Assembly (NCBI GenBank): GCA_946546945.1
Contig: CAMNOU010000001.1
Coordinates: 62,001-126,000, forward strand
Origin: an uncultured Lachnospiraceae bacterium
GTDB lineage: Bacteria > Bacillota > Clostridia > Lachnospirales > Lachnospiraceae
Direction: 5' to 3'
Length of the DNA: 64,000 nucleotides
Position numbers and translations under genes: made by a program. This document shows, in pieces, positions 1 to 8,494 of the stretch; the stretch's first letter is position 1, and the number at the start of each line of letters is the position of its first letter. Under the pieces are notes generated by a model. The model was not told where the DNA came from and did not search any database. It worked only from the letters and a program-made list of their open reading frames with translations.

Positions 1-1
1 G

Positions 2-415
2 GTCAATGCGGAGCATTATTTTAAAGAATCGCAAATGTACGGTCTCGATAACGGAGAAAGCATGCAGACGGCTGTCCGCCGGATTCAGCAGCGGATGTAT
101 GAAGACATGGATGAAATCGATGCCCGGCTGCTGGATCTGAACAGGGATTATTATTCTATCCGCAGAAACGGACTGGTATTTTTCTGCCAGACGGACGAGC
201 GTGTGGACGAATCCCGCGCGGCGCTGGTCTATCTGAAGAACCGGATTTACTGGAACTATACGCGCAATGTTGAATATGTATTTTATCTGGTCCTGACGCC
301 AAAGGAACGGCGCTATCTGGGATGGTTCTATTATCTGGCGGATGTTTTTGCGGAACATCCTGACAGGCTGAGGGAGAATATTGAGAAAAAGAAACTGAAT
401 CCGATTGAGTTGTGA
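2..415 (+). CDS. C-terminal part of a possible PTS EIIA-like regulator domain (5' truncated)
   Basis: The frame is open from the left window edge, so the real start lies outside; an internal ATG is at position 35. About 138 residues are visible. The middle reads like the second half of a PTS EIIA type 2 fold: a hydrophobic strand (GLVFFCQ), a strand ending in YLKNRIYWN, then VEYVFYLVL and a helix (YLGWFYYLADVF). The position where an EIIA domain carries its phosphorylated Pro-His is occupied by Cys-Gln-Thr, so a phospho-acceptor role is doubtful. A domain of this kind often closes PRD-type transcription regulators. The gene sits 21 bases before the BMP-protein gene. The family call is tentative; it may simply be an unrecognised protein. 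Confidence 0.4.
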   Translation, partial: VNAEHYFKESQMYGLDNGESMQTAVRRIQQRMYEDMDEIDARLLDLNRDYYSIRRNGLVFFCQTDERVDESRAALVYLKNRIYWNYTRNVEYVFYLVLTPKERRYLGWFYYLADVFAEHPDRLRENIEKKKLNPIEL

Positions 416-436
416 TGAGAAAGGAAGATAACATTT

Positions 437-2362
437 ATGGCAGTAGATAAATATGATATCGCCGTGGAGGCCGGCAAAAAGGATGTGCAGAACCGTGCGG
501 CAAAAGGGGAGCCGACAGAACTGCCTGTCTTGGATCACATCCTTGCAGATGTAGAAATCAGCGGAGAGTTTCCGCTGGGCCTGATCGATATCCCGCTGGA
601 GCTGATTGCAGGGACGAAGACCGACGGGCGTGCCAATGCCTTCGCGCCGAACTTTATGCCGCTTTTGGGCAAAGGCTCCGAGTTCGCGATGAAGTGGAGT
701 TCGCTCTGCGAGGCGCATCTGAGGGAGGGGATCCATGATCCGATCAAGGCCTATGAATACATGAACCGGTATTATGTACTGGAAGGGAATAAGCGCGTCA
801 GCGTAATGAAGTATTTTGGCGCTGAGAGCATCACCGGGTATGTCACCCGTATCGTACCCGTAAGGGAAGATACGAAGGAGAGCCGCCTTTATTATGAATT
901 TCTGGATTTTTACCAGGATACGAACATCAATTACCTTATTTTTACCGAAGAAGGCAGTTACGCAAAGCTGAGCCGGATTCTGGGACACGCGAAACATACC
1001 CGGTGGAGCCTGGAAGAGCGGTACGAATTCCATTCCTGTTATAACCGGTTTTCTGAAAGTTATGAAGAACTGGGAGGAAAAGACCTGCCGCTCACGACCG
1101 GCGATGCCATGCTTGCCTATATTGAATTATTCGGCTATGAGGACATGAAAGATGCCGGGCCGGAAGAGATCCGCACAAATTTGCAGAAAATGTGGGATGA
1201 TATGACCGGCTCTTATATCGATCCGGTGCATGCGGTACAGTATGAACCGGCTCCAGGACAGAAGAAACGGATTCTTTCCCGGATCCTTTCCGCGAAAGAC
1301 GGCAAAATCACAAAAGTGGCTTTTGTGTATGGAGAGACTGCCGAAACCTCTGCGTGGTCCTATGCGCATGAACTTGGCCGGCTGTATCTGCAGGATGTTT
1401 TCGGCGAAAGTATACAGACCTCCGTGTATGATGGAATCAAGCGCTTCGAAGATGTGGAAGACGTCATTGAACGGGCGGTCGCAGATGGGAATGAGATGAT
1501 TTTTACGACGAAGCCGGAATTTTTGCCGGCAAGCCTGAAGGCGGCAGTCAATCATCCGGACGTGAAGATCTTGAATTGCTCCCTGAATGCATCGCACAAC
1601 AGCGTGCGGCCTTATTTTGGCAGAATGTTCGAGGCAAAATTCCTGTCCGGAGCGCTGGCGGGCATCATGACGGATACGGACAAAATCGGATATATCACAA
1701 ATTGTCCCATTCATGGGATGACGGCGGAAATCAACGCATTTGCGCGCGGGGTCAAGATGGTAAACCCGAAAGCAAAGGTATATCTGGAGTGGACCGCGGC
1801 CTTGAAAAATCAGGGAGTGGATCTGCTGGAACACTTCCTTTCCCTTGGGGCGACCTACATTTCCGCTCAGGACATCGCAGACCCCAGGTCAACCTCCAGA
1901 CAGTACGGCCTGTTCCGGGTCAATGGGGAGAAACCGGTGAACCTGGCGCTGCCGGTGTGGAACTGGGGAAAATACTATGAACTCATCATCCGAAGCGTCC
2001 AGAATGGCTCCTGGAATGCCGTGAAACAGGATGAGGAGGATGCCATCGTCAGCTACTGGTGGGGAATGTCCTCCGGGGTAATCGATCTGATTCTCTCCGA
2101 GGGGGTCTCCTCCGAGGCACGTCTCCTGATCCAGTCTCTGCGCAATTCCATGCAGACTTACGAAATCATGCCGTTTGACGGAGTGCTGATGTCGCAGAAC
2201 GGTATCGTTCCATCGGAGCATGCGCACAAACTGACAGCAAAAGAAATCGTTCAAATGGACTGGCTGGCAGACAACGTCATCGGGGAAATCCCCAAATTGT
2301 CCGAGCTGATTCCGGAAGTGCGGCCCCTGGTCTACGAAGACGGGGTATACAAACAAGAATAG
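437..2362 (+). CDS. BMP/PnrA-like substrate-binding domain protein with ParB-like N-terminus
   Basis: The protein has 641 residues. The first third contains a ParB/sulfiredoxin-like signature (YYVLEGNKRVSVMKYF, near residues 110-125). The second half, from about residue 290 (KITKVAFVYG), is a Bmp/Med periplasmic-binding-protein fold as in nucleoside-binding lipoproteins (PnrA). No signal peptide or lipobox is present, so the binding domain should be cytoplasmic. This is known in the family for fused or regulatory BMP proteins, but the ligand is unknown. No permease or ATPase follows: the next gene is convergent and only 22 bases away. I infer a cytosolic ligand sensor, perhaps for a nucleoside-like or sugar ligand. 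The start is supported by GAAAGGAAG upstream. Confidence 0.75.
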   Translation: MAVDKYDIAVEAGKKDVQNRAAKGEPTELPVLDHILADVEISGEFPLGLIDIPLELIAGTKTDGRANAFAPNFMPLLGKGSEFAMKWSSLCEAHLREGIHDPIKAYEYMNRYYVLEGNKRVSVMKYFGAESITGYVTRIVPVREDTKESRLYYEFLDFYQDTNINYLIFTEEGSYAKLSRILGHAKHTRWSLEERYEFHSCYNRFSESYEELGGKDLPLTTGDAMLAYIELFGYEDMKDAGPEEIRTNLQKMWDDMTGSYIDPVHAVQYEPAPGQKKRILSRILSAKDGKITKVAFVYGETAETSAWSYAHELGRLYLQDVFGESIQTSVYDGIKRFEDVEDVIERAVADGNEMIFTTKPEFLPASLKAAVNHPDVKILNCSLNASHNSVRPYFGRMFEAKFLSGALAGIMTDTDKIGYITNCPIHGMTAEINAFARGVKMVNPKAKVYLEWTAALKNQGVDLLEHFLSLGATYISAQDIADPRSTSRQYGLFRVNGEKPVNLALPVWNWGKYYELIIRSVQNGSWNAVKQDEEDAIVSYWWGMSSGVIDLILSEGVSSEARLLIQSLRNSMQTYEIMPFDGVLMSQNGIVPSEHAHKLTAKEIVQMDWLADNVIGEIPKLSELIPEVRPLVYEDGVYKQE

Positions 2363-2384
2363 CCGCGTACGATTGCCGGCGCTG

Positions 2385-3944
2385 CTACAGCAGATCCACT
2401 GTTTTCTTGAATTTTGCGAGATCCTGATCGAGATGCTGATACATCTCGACATAGTAAGGGTAGAGTGCGTCGTAGGCTTTTTCCCACTCGGGAACGGGCT
2501 CGATGATTTCCTTTACTTTGATGAGATCCTGAATGGTTCTGGTCAGGTCGGGGAAGACGCCGACGGCGTTTCCGGCAATCAGGACGTCGCCGAAGGGGAC
2601 ATCGCCGGATTTCTCATCCAGGATATAGACGGGTATGTGGAGCATGGATGCCTTGATCTGGTTCCAGGTGCGGCTTTTGGAACCGCCGCCGGTGATGCGG
2701 AGTGAGTTTGCCTGTCCTCCGTCTTCTTTCATGCAGCTCATCACATGGCGTACTGCGAATGCGGTGCCCTCGAAGATGGAGCGGATAAAATGCCCGCGCC
2801 TGGTCGCGAGTGTCATCCCGATGAACATTCCCCGCGCGTGTGAATTCCAAAGGGGAGCTCTTTCTCCCGCGACGAGATAAGGGAAGAACAACAGTCCTTC
2901 GGAACCCGGCTTTACATCCAGGGCAATCTGATTGATATAATCATATACATTGATGCCGAGCTTGTCTGCCTCGTTTTTTTCGTATTGGCCAATGGTGTCG
3001 AGATACCATTTGATGGAGGCTCCGGACGAACCGATCGGGCCGTCAAAGATATAAGGCATCGTCCGGATGGCGCAGGGCCTGGTGACGATGGGCGCGTCCG
3101 GGCGGCTCATGCCGGCAGCGCTGACAAAAAGCAGAGAAGTGGTTCCGGAGGATTCTCCGGCATCTCCAATCTGGCTCATGCCGGTGGCATACATGGAAGC
3201 CATGGCATCACTCGCTCCGGCCACGACAGGGATGCCGCTGATCAGACCAGTCTCGACTGCTGCTTCCGGCGTTACTCTGCCGATGATAGCGTCAACCGCC
3301 TTCGGCTGCGGGAGAATTGCGTTGAGATCGACACCGATGACATCGGCAATTTCTTCTGACCATTTCAGGGTGCTGATGTCCAGGCACTGGGTGCGGCCCG
3401 CGCAGTCCAGGTCAATCTCCATGGCGCCGGTCAGCTTATAGTTCAGATATCCGTTTGCCTGCAGGATGCGCCAGGTTTTTGCAAACAATTCCGGTTCATT
3501 TCTTTTGAACCACAGAAGCTTGTTCGGCAGAAAGGCTACGCTTGGCTGCCCGCCGATAATGGATACATAGTGATCAAAGCCCAGAGCATTGCTGATTTCT
3601 TCTACCTCGGCCGCCGATCTGGAATCCTGATAGATGATGGCATTGCGAAGGACGCTGCCGTCTTTCGCCAGCGGCAGAAGGGAGATGACCTGTGAACTGA
3701 TGCTGATGCCGCGGATGCGGTTCACCACTTCGGCTCCGGCCGCGCCGGTCATTTTCTTTAAGATGGCGACTGCATTGTCCCACCATTCCCGCGGATCCTG
3801 TTCGATCCTGTTCGGACCGGGAAAAATCAGATGGTTTGGTCTGGATGCGGTGGCGATGACATTTCCGGCGTCATCCATGATGTTTCCTTTGATATTGGTC
3901 GTGCCCAGATCAATGCCGAGCAGATAATTTTCTCTTAATTCCAT
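2385..3944 (-). CDS. FGGY-family carbohydrate kinase (xylulokinase-like)
   Basis: The protein has 519 residues. It opens with the actin-like ATPase phosphate-1 motif (LGIDLGTTNIKG) and has GESSGTTSLLF and the C-terminal RITGGGSKSRTWNQIKA motif of FGGY kinases. It should phosphorylate a ketose or sugar alcohol with ATP in the cytosol; the exact sugar cannot be read from sequence. It is transcribed divergently from the Zn-alcohol dehydrogenase operon across a 215-base region with two palindromes. This suggests joint control and one pathway: kinase, dehydrogenases, then the class II aldolase that would split the phosphorylated ketose. The RBS (GGGGGAGG) lies just ahead of the start. Confidence 0.88.
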   Translation of the reverse strand: MELRENYLLGIDLGTTNIKGNIMDDAGNVIATASRPNHLIFPGPNRIEQDPREWWDNAVAILKKMTGAAGAEVVNRIRGISISSQVISLLPLAKDGSVLRNAIIYQDSRSAAEVEEISNALGFDHYVSIIGGQPSVAFLPNKLLWFKRNEPELFAKTWRILQANGYLNYKLTGAMEIDLDCAGRTQCLDISTLKWSEEIADVIGVDLNAILPQPKAVDAIIGRVTPEAAVETGLISGIPVVAGASDAMASMYATGMSQIGDAGESSGTTSLLFVSAAGMSRPDAPIVTRPCAIRTMPYIFDGPIGSSGASIKWYLDTIGQYEKNEADKLGINVYDYINQIALDVKPGSEGLLFFPYLVAGERAPLWNSHARGMFIGMTLATRRGHFIRSIFEGTAFAVRHVMSCMKEDGGQANSLRITGGGSKSRTWNQIKASMLHIPVYILDEKSGDVPFGDVLIAGNAVGVFPDLTRTIQDLIKVKEIIEPVPEWEKAYDALYPYYVEMYQHLDQDLAKFKKTVDLL

Positions 3945-4017
3945 AAGATCCTCCCCCGATTTTTTTAGATTTGCAGTTCCCGAATATTCATTGTTTATAA
4001 ACGATGCGCAATCTTAA

Positions 4018-4033
4018 CTACATAATAATGTAG
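4018..4033. promoter_or_regulatory. Perfect 16-bp palindrome in divergent promoter region
   Basis: CTACAT-AATA-ATGTAG is a perfect inverted repeat with 6-bp arms around a 4-base centre. It lies between the FGGY kinase (leftward) and the Zn-alcohol dehydrogenase (rightward). It is a candidate operator for a dimeric regulator; the regulator is unknown. Confidence 0.4.
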
Positions 4034-4063
4034 CAAAAACAGGACAGAATCGCAATTGCCGCT

Positions 4064-4083
4064 TTGCCGTTACCTAACGGCAA
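4064..4083. promoter_or_regulatory. Perfect inverted repeat (9-bp arms), candidate operator
   Basis: TTGCCGTTA-CC-TAACGGCAA is a perfect inverted repeat centred at about 4073.5. It lies upstream of the predicted rightward -35 box, a position typical of activator sites. The adjacent TTTGCCGG and ATTGCCGC partly repeat one arm. It probably binds the regulator of the kinase and dehydrogenase operons, since it is shared by both directions. Confidence 0.5.
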
Positions 4084-4091
4084 TTTGAGGT

Positions 4092-4120
4092 TTGCCGGTG
4101 AAGACAAAATTCCGTATACT
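4092..4120 (+). promoter_or_regulatory. Sigma-A-type promoter for the Zn-alcohol dehydrogenase operon
   Basis: TTGCCG, a 17-base spacer and TATACT match the vegetative consensus. Transcription would start near 4127, about 30 bases before the first translated gene. Confidence 0.55.
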
Positions 4121-4159
4121 TAGAATCAGAAAATGTACAGAGGAAGGGAGAGAATGGTT

Positions 4160-5227
4160 ATGGCAAAAATGATGGCGGCAGTCATGCATGGGCCCAGCGA
4201 TATCAGATATGAGGAGGTAGAAAAACCAGCATGCCCGAAGGATGGGATCATCCTGAAGATTATGGCGGTCGGACTGTGCGGATCGGACATCCGTAATCTT
4301 ACCTCAGATTCCAGAAAAGGAAATTATCCTTTTATCTACGGACACGAGATTGTCGGCGTAGTCGATGAGATTGGGGAGGAAGAGACAAAATATCAGGTCG
4401 GCGACCGGTTATATCTGTTTCCGGGCACCTATTGCATGGAGTGTGACAGCTGCATCAGCGGTCATTCGGAGAACTGTGAGAATGAGCATGTGGCAAAGCT
4501 TGCCGGAACGGGCGGATTCGCTCAGTATATTGCAGTCGGAGGAGAGAAGATCAAATACGGCGGAATCTACCGCATTCCGGACGGTATCAAATACGAAGCC
4601 GCATCTCTTGGAGAACCCCTTACTTCTGTGTACGCGTGCGAAGATAACATCGAAGTGGGCTACAATGATGTTATTGTCATCATCGGAGCCGGTCCGATCG
4701 GCTGCTTTATGACAAAGCTTGCGAAACTGAGAGGCGCAAAGACCGTTATCATGATCGATATCAACCAGCTCCGCCTGGATCAGGTAAGACCCTTCGGCGC
4801 TGATTACGTAATCAACAGCAAAGAGGAAGATCCGGTAGAGGCTGTAAAACGGATTACGAACGGAAAGGGAGCGGACAAGGTGATTTCCGCAAATCCCTCT
4901 ACGGCAACACAGCAGCCTGCCCTGGAGATGGTCAGAAAAGGCGGCCTGGTCGTTTTCTTCGGCGGCGTTCCCAAGGGAGCCATGACAGAGCTGGATACAA
5001 ACCTGATTCATTACAACAACATCTGGATCAAAGGACATTTCGGAGCATCCTACATTCAGTCGAAGAAAGCTTTTGAGCTGGCCATTTCTCCGGAATTCAA
5101 CGCATCGGATTTCATCAGCTACAGACTTCCGCTGGAAGACATCAACAAAGGAATCGAACTGACCCGAAAAGATGCGATCAAGGTAGTGCTTTTCCCGAAC
5201 GGCATGAATCCGGACGGGGAAGAATAA
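4160..5227 (+). CDS. Zinc-dependent alcohol/polyol dehydrogenase (MDR family)
   Basis: The protein has 355 residues from the preferred ATG at 4160, 9 bases after GGAG; ATGs at 4154 and 4133 are in frame, but the latter precedes the ribosome binding site. The catalytic zinc site is visible (GLCGSD near residue 40, GHE near 65), as is a structural zinc cluster (CMECDSC followed by C after seven residues). The NAD-binding motif is GAGPIG. It resembles sorbitol, galactitol-1-phosphate or threonine dehydrogenases and should oxidise a secondary alcohol of a sugar or polyol with NAD(P). It is the first gene of a run that continues to the ThuA-like gene. Confidence 0.85.
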   Translation: MAKMMAAVMHGPSDIRYEEVEKPACPKDGIILKIMAVGLCGSDIRNLTSDSRKGNYPFIYGHEIVGVVDEIGEEETKYQVGDRLYLFPGTYCMECDSCISGHSENCENEHVAKLAGTGGFAQYIAVGGEKIKYGGIYRIPDGIKYEAASLGEPLTSVYACEDNIEVGYNDVIVIIGAGPIGCFMTKLAKLRGAKTVIMIDINQLRLDQVRPFGADYVINSKEEDPVEAVKRITNGKGADKVISANPSTATQQPALEMVRKGGLVVFFGGVPKGAMTELDTNLIHYNNIWIKGHFGASYIQSKKAFELAISPEFNASDFISYRLPLEDINKGIELTRKDAIKVVLFPNGMNPDGEE

Positions 5228-5270
5228 GACAGAAACGTAAGAGAAGGAATCATTGAAGGAGGTATCTATT

Positions 5271-7238
5271 ATGGCGGGCAAATATCCGGGAAAAGAGCTT
5301 TATCCTCATCTTTTTTCTCCGATCCGGATCGGAAATATCCGGCTGAAGAACCGTATCATTGCGGCGCCGACCAGTCCGAGCATGATGACCACGGAAGGTC
5401 ATTTTACACCGGAGATGGCTGCGTACCTGGAAGAAAAAGCATTAGGAGGCGCAGCGGTCGTTACGTACGGTGAGGCAATTCCTCATTCGGCGACCGGAAA
5501 GTCTCATAATAAGCAGCTGCAGCTGGATAAGTTCGGTGTGCGGCAGGGACTGGCGGAATCTACCAGAAGGATTCACAATGCAGGTGGGCTGGCGAATATC
5601 CAGCTGTCTCATGGCGGCATGTACGGAGGTCTTGCCTCAGTCGGCGGTGATGTCGGCACCTGCGAGGTGGCGTACGGACCGAGCGATATGACCATGCCGG
5701 CAGGTGAAGTGAAGGAGATGCCCAAAGAGCTGATCTATGAGATCATCGAATCCTATAAAAAGGCAGCGGTACTCTGTAAAGATGTGGGTTATGATATGGT
5801 GCAGGTTCACGCGGCGCACGGATGGCTGTTCAATCAGTTCCTCTCCCCGCTCTTTAATAAGCGTACGGATGAATTCGGAGGTTCTCTGGAAAACCGTGCC
5901 AGATTTCTCATGATGACACTGGATGCGGTCCGTGAAGGGGTCGGCCCGAGGTTTCCGATCGAACTGCGGATGAACGGGGACGATTTCCAGGAGGGAGGAT
6001 TAAGCCTTCCGGATTATGTGGAAGTTGCAAAACTGGTAGAAGATAAAGTAGACATGTTCAATATCTCCTGCGGGAACCATGAAGATCCGGCAATGTTCTG
6101 CAGGACACATCCCAACTCTTTCTTCCCGAGAGGAGTGAATGTATATCTCTCTGCAGAAATTAAGAAACACGTGAAAAAACCGGTTGCCTGTGTGGGATCC
6201 CTGAATGATCCGGCACAGATGGAGGAAATCATTGCTTCCGGGCAGGCGGATATGGTAGAGATCGGGCGCGCGCTCGTAGCCGATCCGTATCTCCCGAAAA
6301 AAGCACTGTGCGGACGGGCCGATGACATTTCACCGTGTCTCAGATGCTATGAGTGCTTTGGGGCGACCGGACAGCTGGAAATGATTAAATGTTCCGTAAA
6401 TCCGACTCAGGGGCAGCAGCTGCAGGCGAAAGAACCGCTGGCACCGGCTGCGGAAGTGAAGAAAGTACTGGTCGCAGGCGGCGGCCCGGCGGGCATGCAG
6501 GCGGCGATCACAGCGGCAAAACGGGGACATGATGTGACTCTGGTGGAAAAAGCAGAGAAGCTGGGAGGAAACCTTTATCCGGCCGGATCCGCGTTCTTTA
6601 AGAAGGACATCCTGCTTTTGTGTGAAGTGCTGAAGCGCAGAGTGGATGAAGCCGGTGTGAAGGTCGTATTGAATACAGAAGTCACCCCGGAATATGTGAG
6701 AGAGTTTGCTCCGGACACTTTGTTTGTGGCCATCGGTTCCAGTGAGTTAAAGCCGCCGATCAAAGGCATTGACGGGGACAACGTGGTGATGGCGATTGAA
6801 GCAGAACTGCATCCGGAAAAGCTTGGAAAGAGAGTCGCTGTGATGGGCGGCGGCCTGGTTGGAGCAGAAGCGGCATGTTCCTTTGCCCATGAGGGAAAAG
6901 AGGTTTCCATTATCGAGATGAAGGATGATGTGGCGCTGGAGGTCAATTCCTTCTACAGAGGAGGCCTGATGCCGCATGTACATGAGAGCGCAAAGCTTTA
7001 TGTCAAAACAAAAGTAAAAGAAATCACACCGGACGGCGTGCTGGTGGAGAACGCTGACGGAGAATTTCTGGTTGAGGCGGATACGGTTGTCTGTGCGCTG
7101 GGATTTCGGGCGCCGTATGATGCGGTAGACGCGCTCTGCAATGAAGCGGATGATGCCCGTATTATCGGCGACTGCAAAAATGTGGCTATGATCTATCAGG
7201 CGATGGATGCCGGATACTGGGCAGCAAGGGCTCTTTAG
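5271..7238 (+). CDS. NADH:flavin oxidoreductase, 2,4-dienoyl-CoA reductase type (old yellow enzyme + FAD/NAD domain)
   Basis: The protein has 655 residues from ATG 5271, chosen because AAGGAGG (5256-5262) sits 8 bases ahead; an upstream TTG would fall inside that site. The N-terminal half is an FMN TIM barrel with the family signature HAAHGWLFNQFLSP..N.R.DEFGGS.ENR. A CLRCYEC...KCSVNP cluster follows, for one [4Fe-4S]. The C-terminal half has two dinucleotide folds (VAGGGPAGM and VMGGGLVGAE). The family includes 2,4-dienoyl-CoA reductase, BaiCD/BaiH and the ene-reductases that start flavonoid or isoflavone reduction in gut anaerobes. It should reduce an activated C=C bond with NADH. Its place among sugar genes is unusual and leaves the substrate open. 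Confidence 0.88.
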   Translation: MAGKYPGKELYPHLFSPIRIGNIRLKNRIIAAPTSPSMMTTEGHFTPEMAAYLEEKALGGAAVVTYGEAIPHSATGKSHNKQLQLDKFGVRQGLAESTRRIHNAGGLANIQLSHGGMYGGLASVGGDVGTCEVAYGPSDMTMPAGEVKEMPKELIYEIIESYKKAAVLCKDVGYDMVQVHAAHGWLFNQFLSPLFNKRTDEFGGSLENRARFLMMTLDAVREGVGPRFPIELRMNGDDFQEGGLSLPDYVEVAKLVEDKVDMFNISCGNHEDPAMFCRTHPNSFFPRGVNVYLSAEIKKHVKKPVACVGSLNDPAQMEEIIASGQADMVEIGRALVADPYLPKKALCGRADDISPCLRCYECFGATGQLEMIKCSVNPTQGQQLQAKEPLAPAAEVKKVLVAGGGPAGMQAAITAAKRGHDVTLVEKAEKLGGNLYPAGSAFFKKDILLLCEVLKRRVDEAGVKVVLNTEVTPEYVREFAPDTLFVAIGSSELKPPIKGIDGDNVVMAIEAELHPEKLGKRVAVMGGGLVGAEAACSFAHEGKEVSIIEMKDDVALEVNSFYRGGLMPHVHESAKLYVKTKVKEITPDGVLVENADGEFLVEADTVVCALGFRAPYDAVDALCNEADDARIIGDCKNVAMIYQAMDAGYWAARAL

Positions 7239-7267
7239 GAATAAAAAGCAAGGAGGTAGAAATCATC

Positions 7268-8416
7268 ATGGCATATGAATTCTTTGTTCATACCGATCTG
7301 GTCTTCGGGAAGGACGCGGTCAAGGCTCTGCCGGGATTGCTTGAAAAAGATCAGGTAAAAAATGTACTGTTCATCTACGGCGGCAGTGCAAAAAAGGCCG
7401 GAACGGCAGACCAGGTCCTGGAACAGATCAATAAGGTAGAAGGTGTCAGGGTAACCATTTTTGACGAGGTGGAACCGAACCCTTCCAATACATTCATTGA
7501 AAAGATTTATAACACCGCAAAGGAAAATGACGTACAGGGCTTTGTTGCTCTGGGCGGCGGTTCCTGTATCGATGCGGCAAAGGCAGCGGATGTGCTGATG
7601 ACAAACCCCGGTCCGATCGGACAGTACGGGGGGATCGGGATGGTAAAGAATCCCATTCTTCCGCTGATCGCAATACCGACAACGGCCGGAACATCCAGTG
7701 AAATCACCAATGTGACGGCGCTGACAGACACGGAAGCAGTCTGCAAGTATGTCGTGATTGATAACAAGATCGTGCCGACCCATGTGATCTGCGATCCGGA
7801 ATATACAAGGACCATGCCGAAAAGTGTCACAGCGGCAACCGGCATGGATGCGATCACACATGCGGTGGAAAGCTATATATCCAATATGGCGACGCCGCTG
7901 ACCCGTTACAATTCCCTTCAGGGGCTGAAGATCTTTTATGAGAATCTCCCGAAGGCAGTTGAGAACGGCGATGATATGGAAGCGCGTGAGAACATGATGC
8001 TCGGATGCATCATCACAGGGTTCGGATTCTCGAATGCGAACCTGGGACTGGTTCACGGAATCGCGCATACCTTAAGCGCCCATTTCCATCTGGCTCACGG
8101 CATGGCCAATGCGGTTGTACTGCCTTATGTCATGGCCTACAATGCGCCGACCTGTCCGGATGAGATGATCGAGCTGGCAAAGGCGATCGGTCTGCCGATG
8201 ACAGGAGAAAAGGAAAAAGATATGTACGCGCTGTCCGATGCGCTGCTTGCGATGACAAAGAAGCTGGGCATCAAAACACTTTCCGAGCAGGGCATAAAAG
8301 AAGAGGACTTCGCTATGCTGGCAGATGATGTGTTAAAAGAGCCGGTACTGAACTTCAATCCGCGCCAGGGCGTGACAAAGGAAGATGTTATCGAACTGCT
8401 GAAAAAAGCTTACTAA
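7268..8416 (+). CDS. Iron-containing (group III) alcohol dehydrogenase
   Basis: The protein has 382 residues, the usual size. The family features are a GGGSCIDAAKA nucleotide motif near residue 98, IPTTAGTSSE near 140, and iron ligands in TGMDAITHAVESY and GLVHGIAHTLSAHF...AHGMANA. It is a cytosolic NAD(P)-dependent aldehyde reductase or alcohol dehydrogenase. Beside a FucA/AraD-type aldolase it most resembles the lactaldehyde reductase role (FucO-like), removing the aldehyde the aldolase releases. AAGGAGG lies ahead of the start. Confidence 0.87.
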   Translation: MAYEFFVHTDLVFGKDAVKALPGLLEKDQVKNVLFIYGGSAKKAGTADQVLEQINKVEGVRVTIFDEVEPNPSNTFIEKIYNTAKENDVQGFVALGGGSCIDAAKAADVLMTNPGPIGQYGGIGMVKNPILPLIAIPTTAGTSSEITNVTALTDTEAVCKYVVIDNKIVPTHVICDPEYTRTMPKSVTAATGMDAITHAVESYISNMATPLTRYNSLQGLKIFYENLPKAVENGDDMEARENMMLGCIITGFGFSNANLGLVHGIAHTLSAHFHLAHGMANAVVLPYVMAYNAPTCPDEMIELAKAIGLPMTGEKEKDMYALSDALLAMTKKLGIKTLSEQGIKEEDFAMLADDVLKEPVLNFNPRQGVTKEDVIELLKKAY

Positions 8417-8419
8417 GGA

Positions 8420-8441
8420 ATCTCTGATCAACATCAGGGAT
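8420..8441 (+). other. Intercistronic hairpin
   Basis: ATCTCTGAT-CAAC-ATCAGGGAT forms a 9-bp stem with one G-U pair directly after the Fe-alcohol dehydrogenase stop codon. There is no T-tract, so mRNA processing or 3'-end protection is more likely than termination. Confidence 0.45.
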
Positions 8442-8494
8442 GCTCCTGAAATAAAATAATAAGAAAACATAGTAGAAGAAAGGAAAATAGGATT

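Noticed and set aside
4409-5281. A 290-codon minus-strand frame inside the Zn-alcohol dehydrogenase gene
   Set aside because: The plus-strand protein carries intact catalytic motifs; the antisense product looks random and has no start signal.
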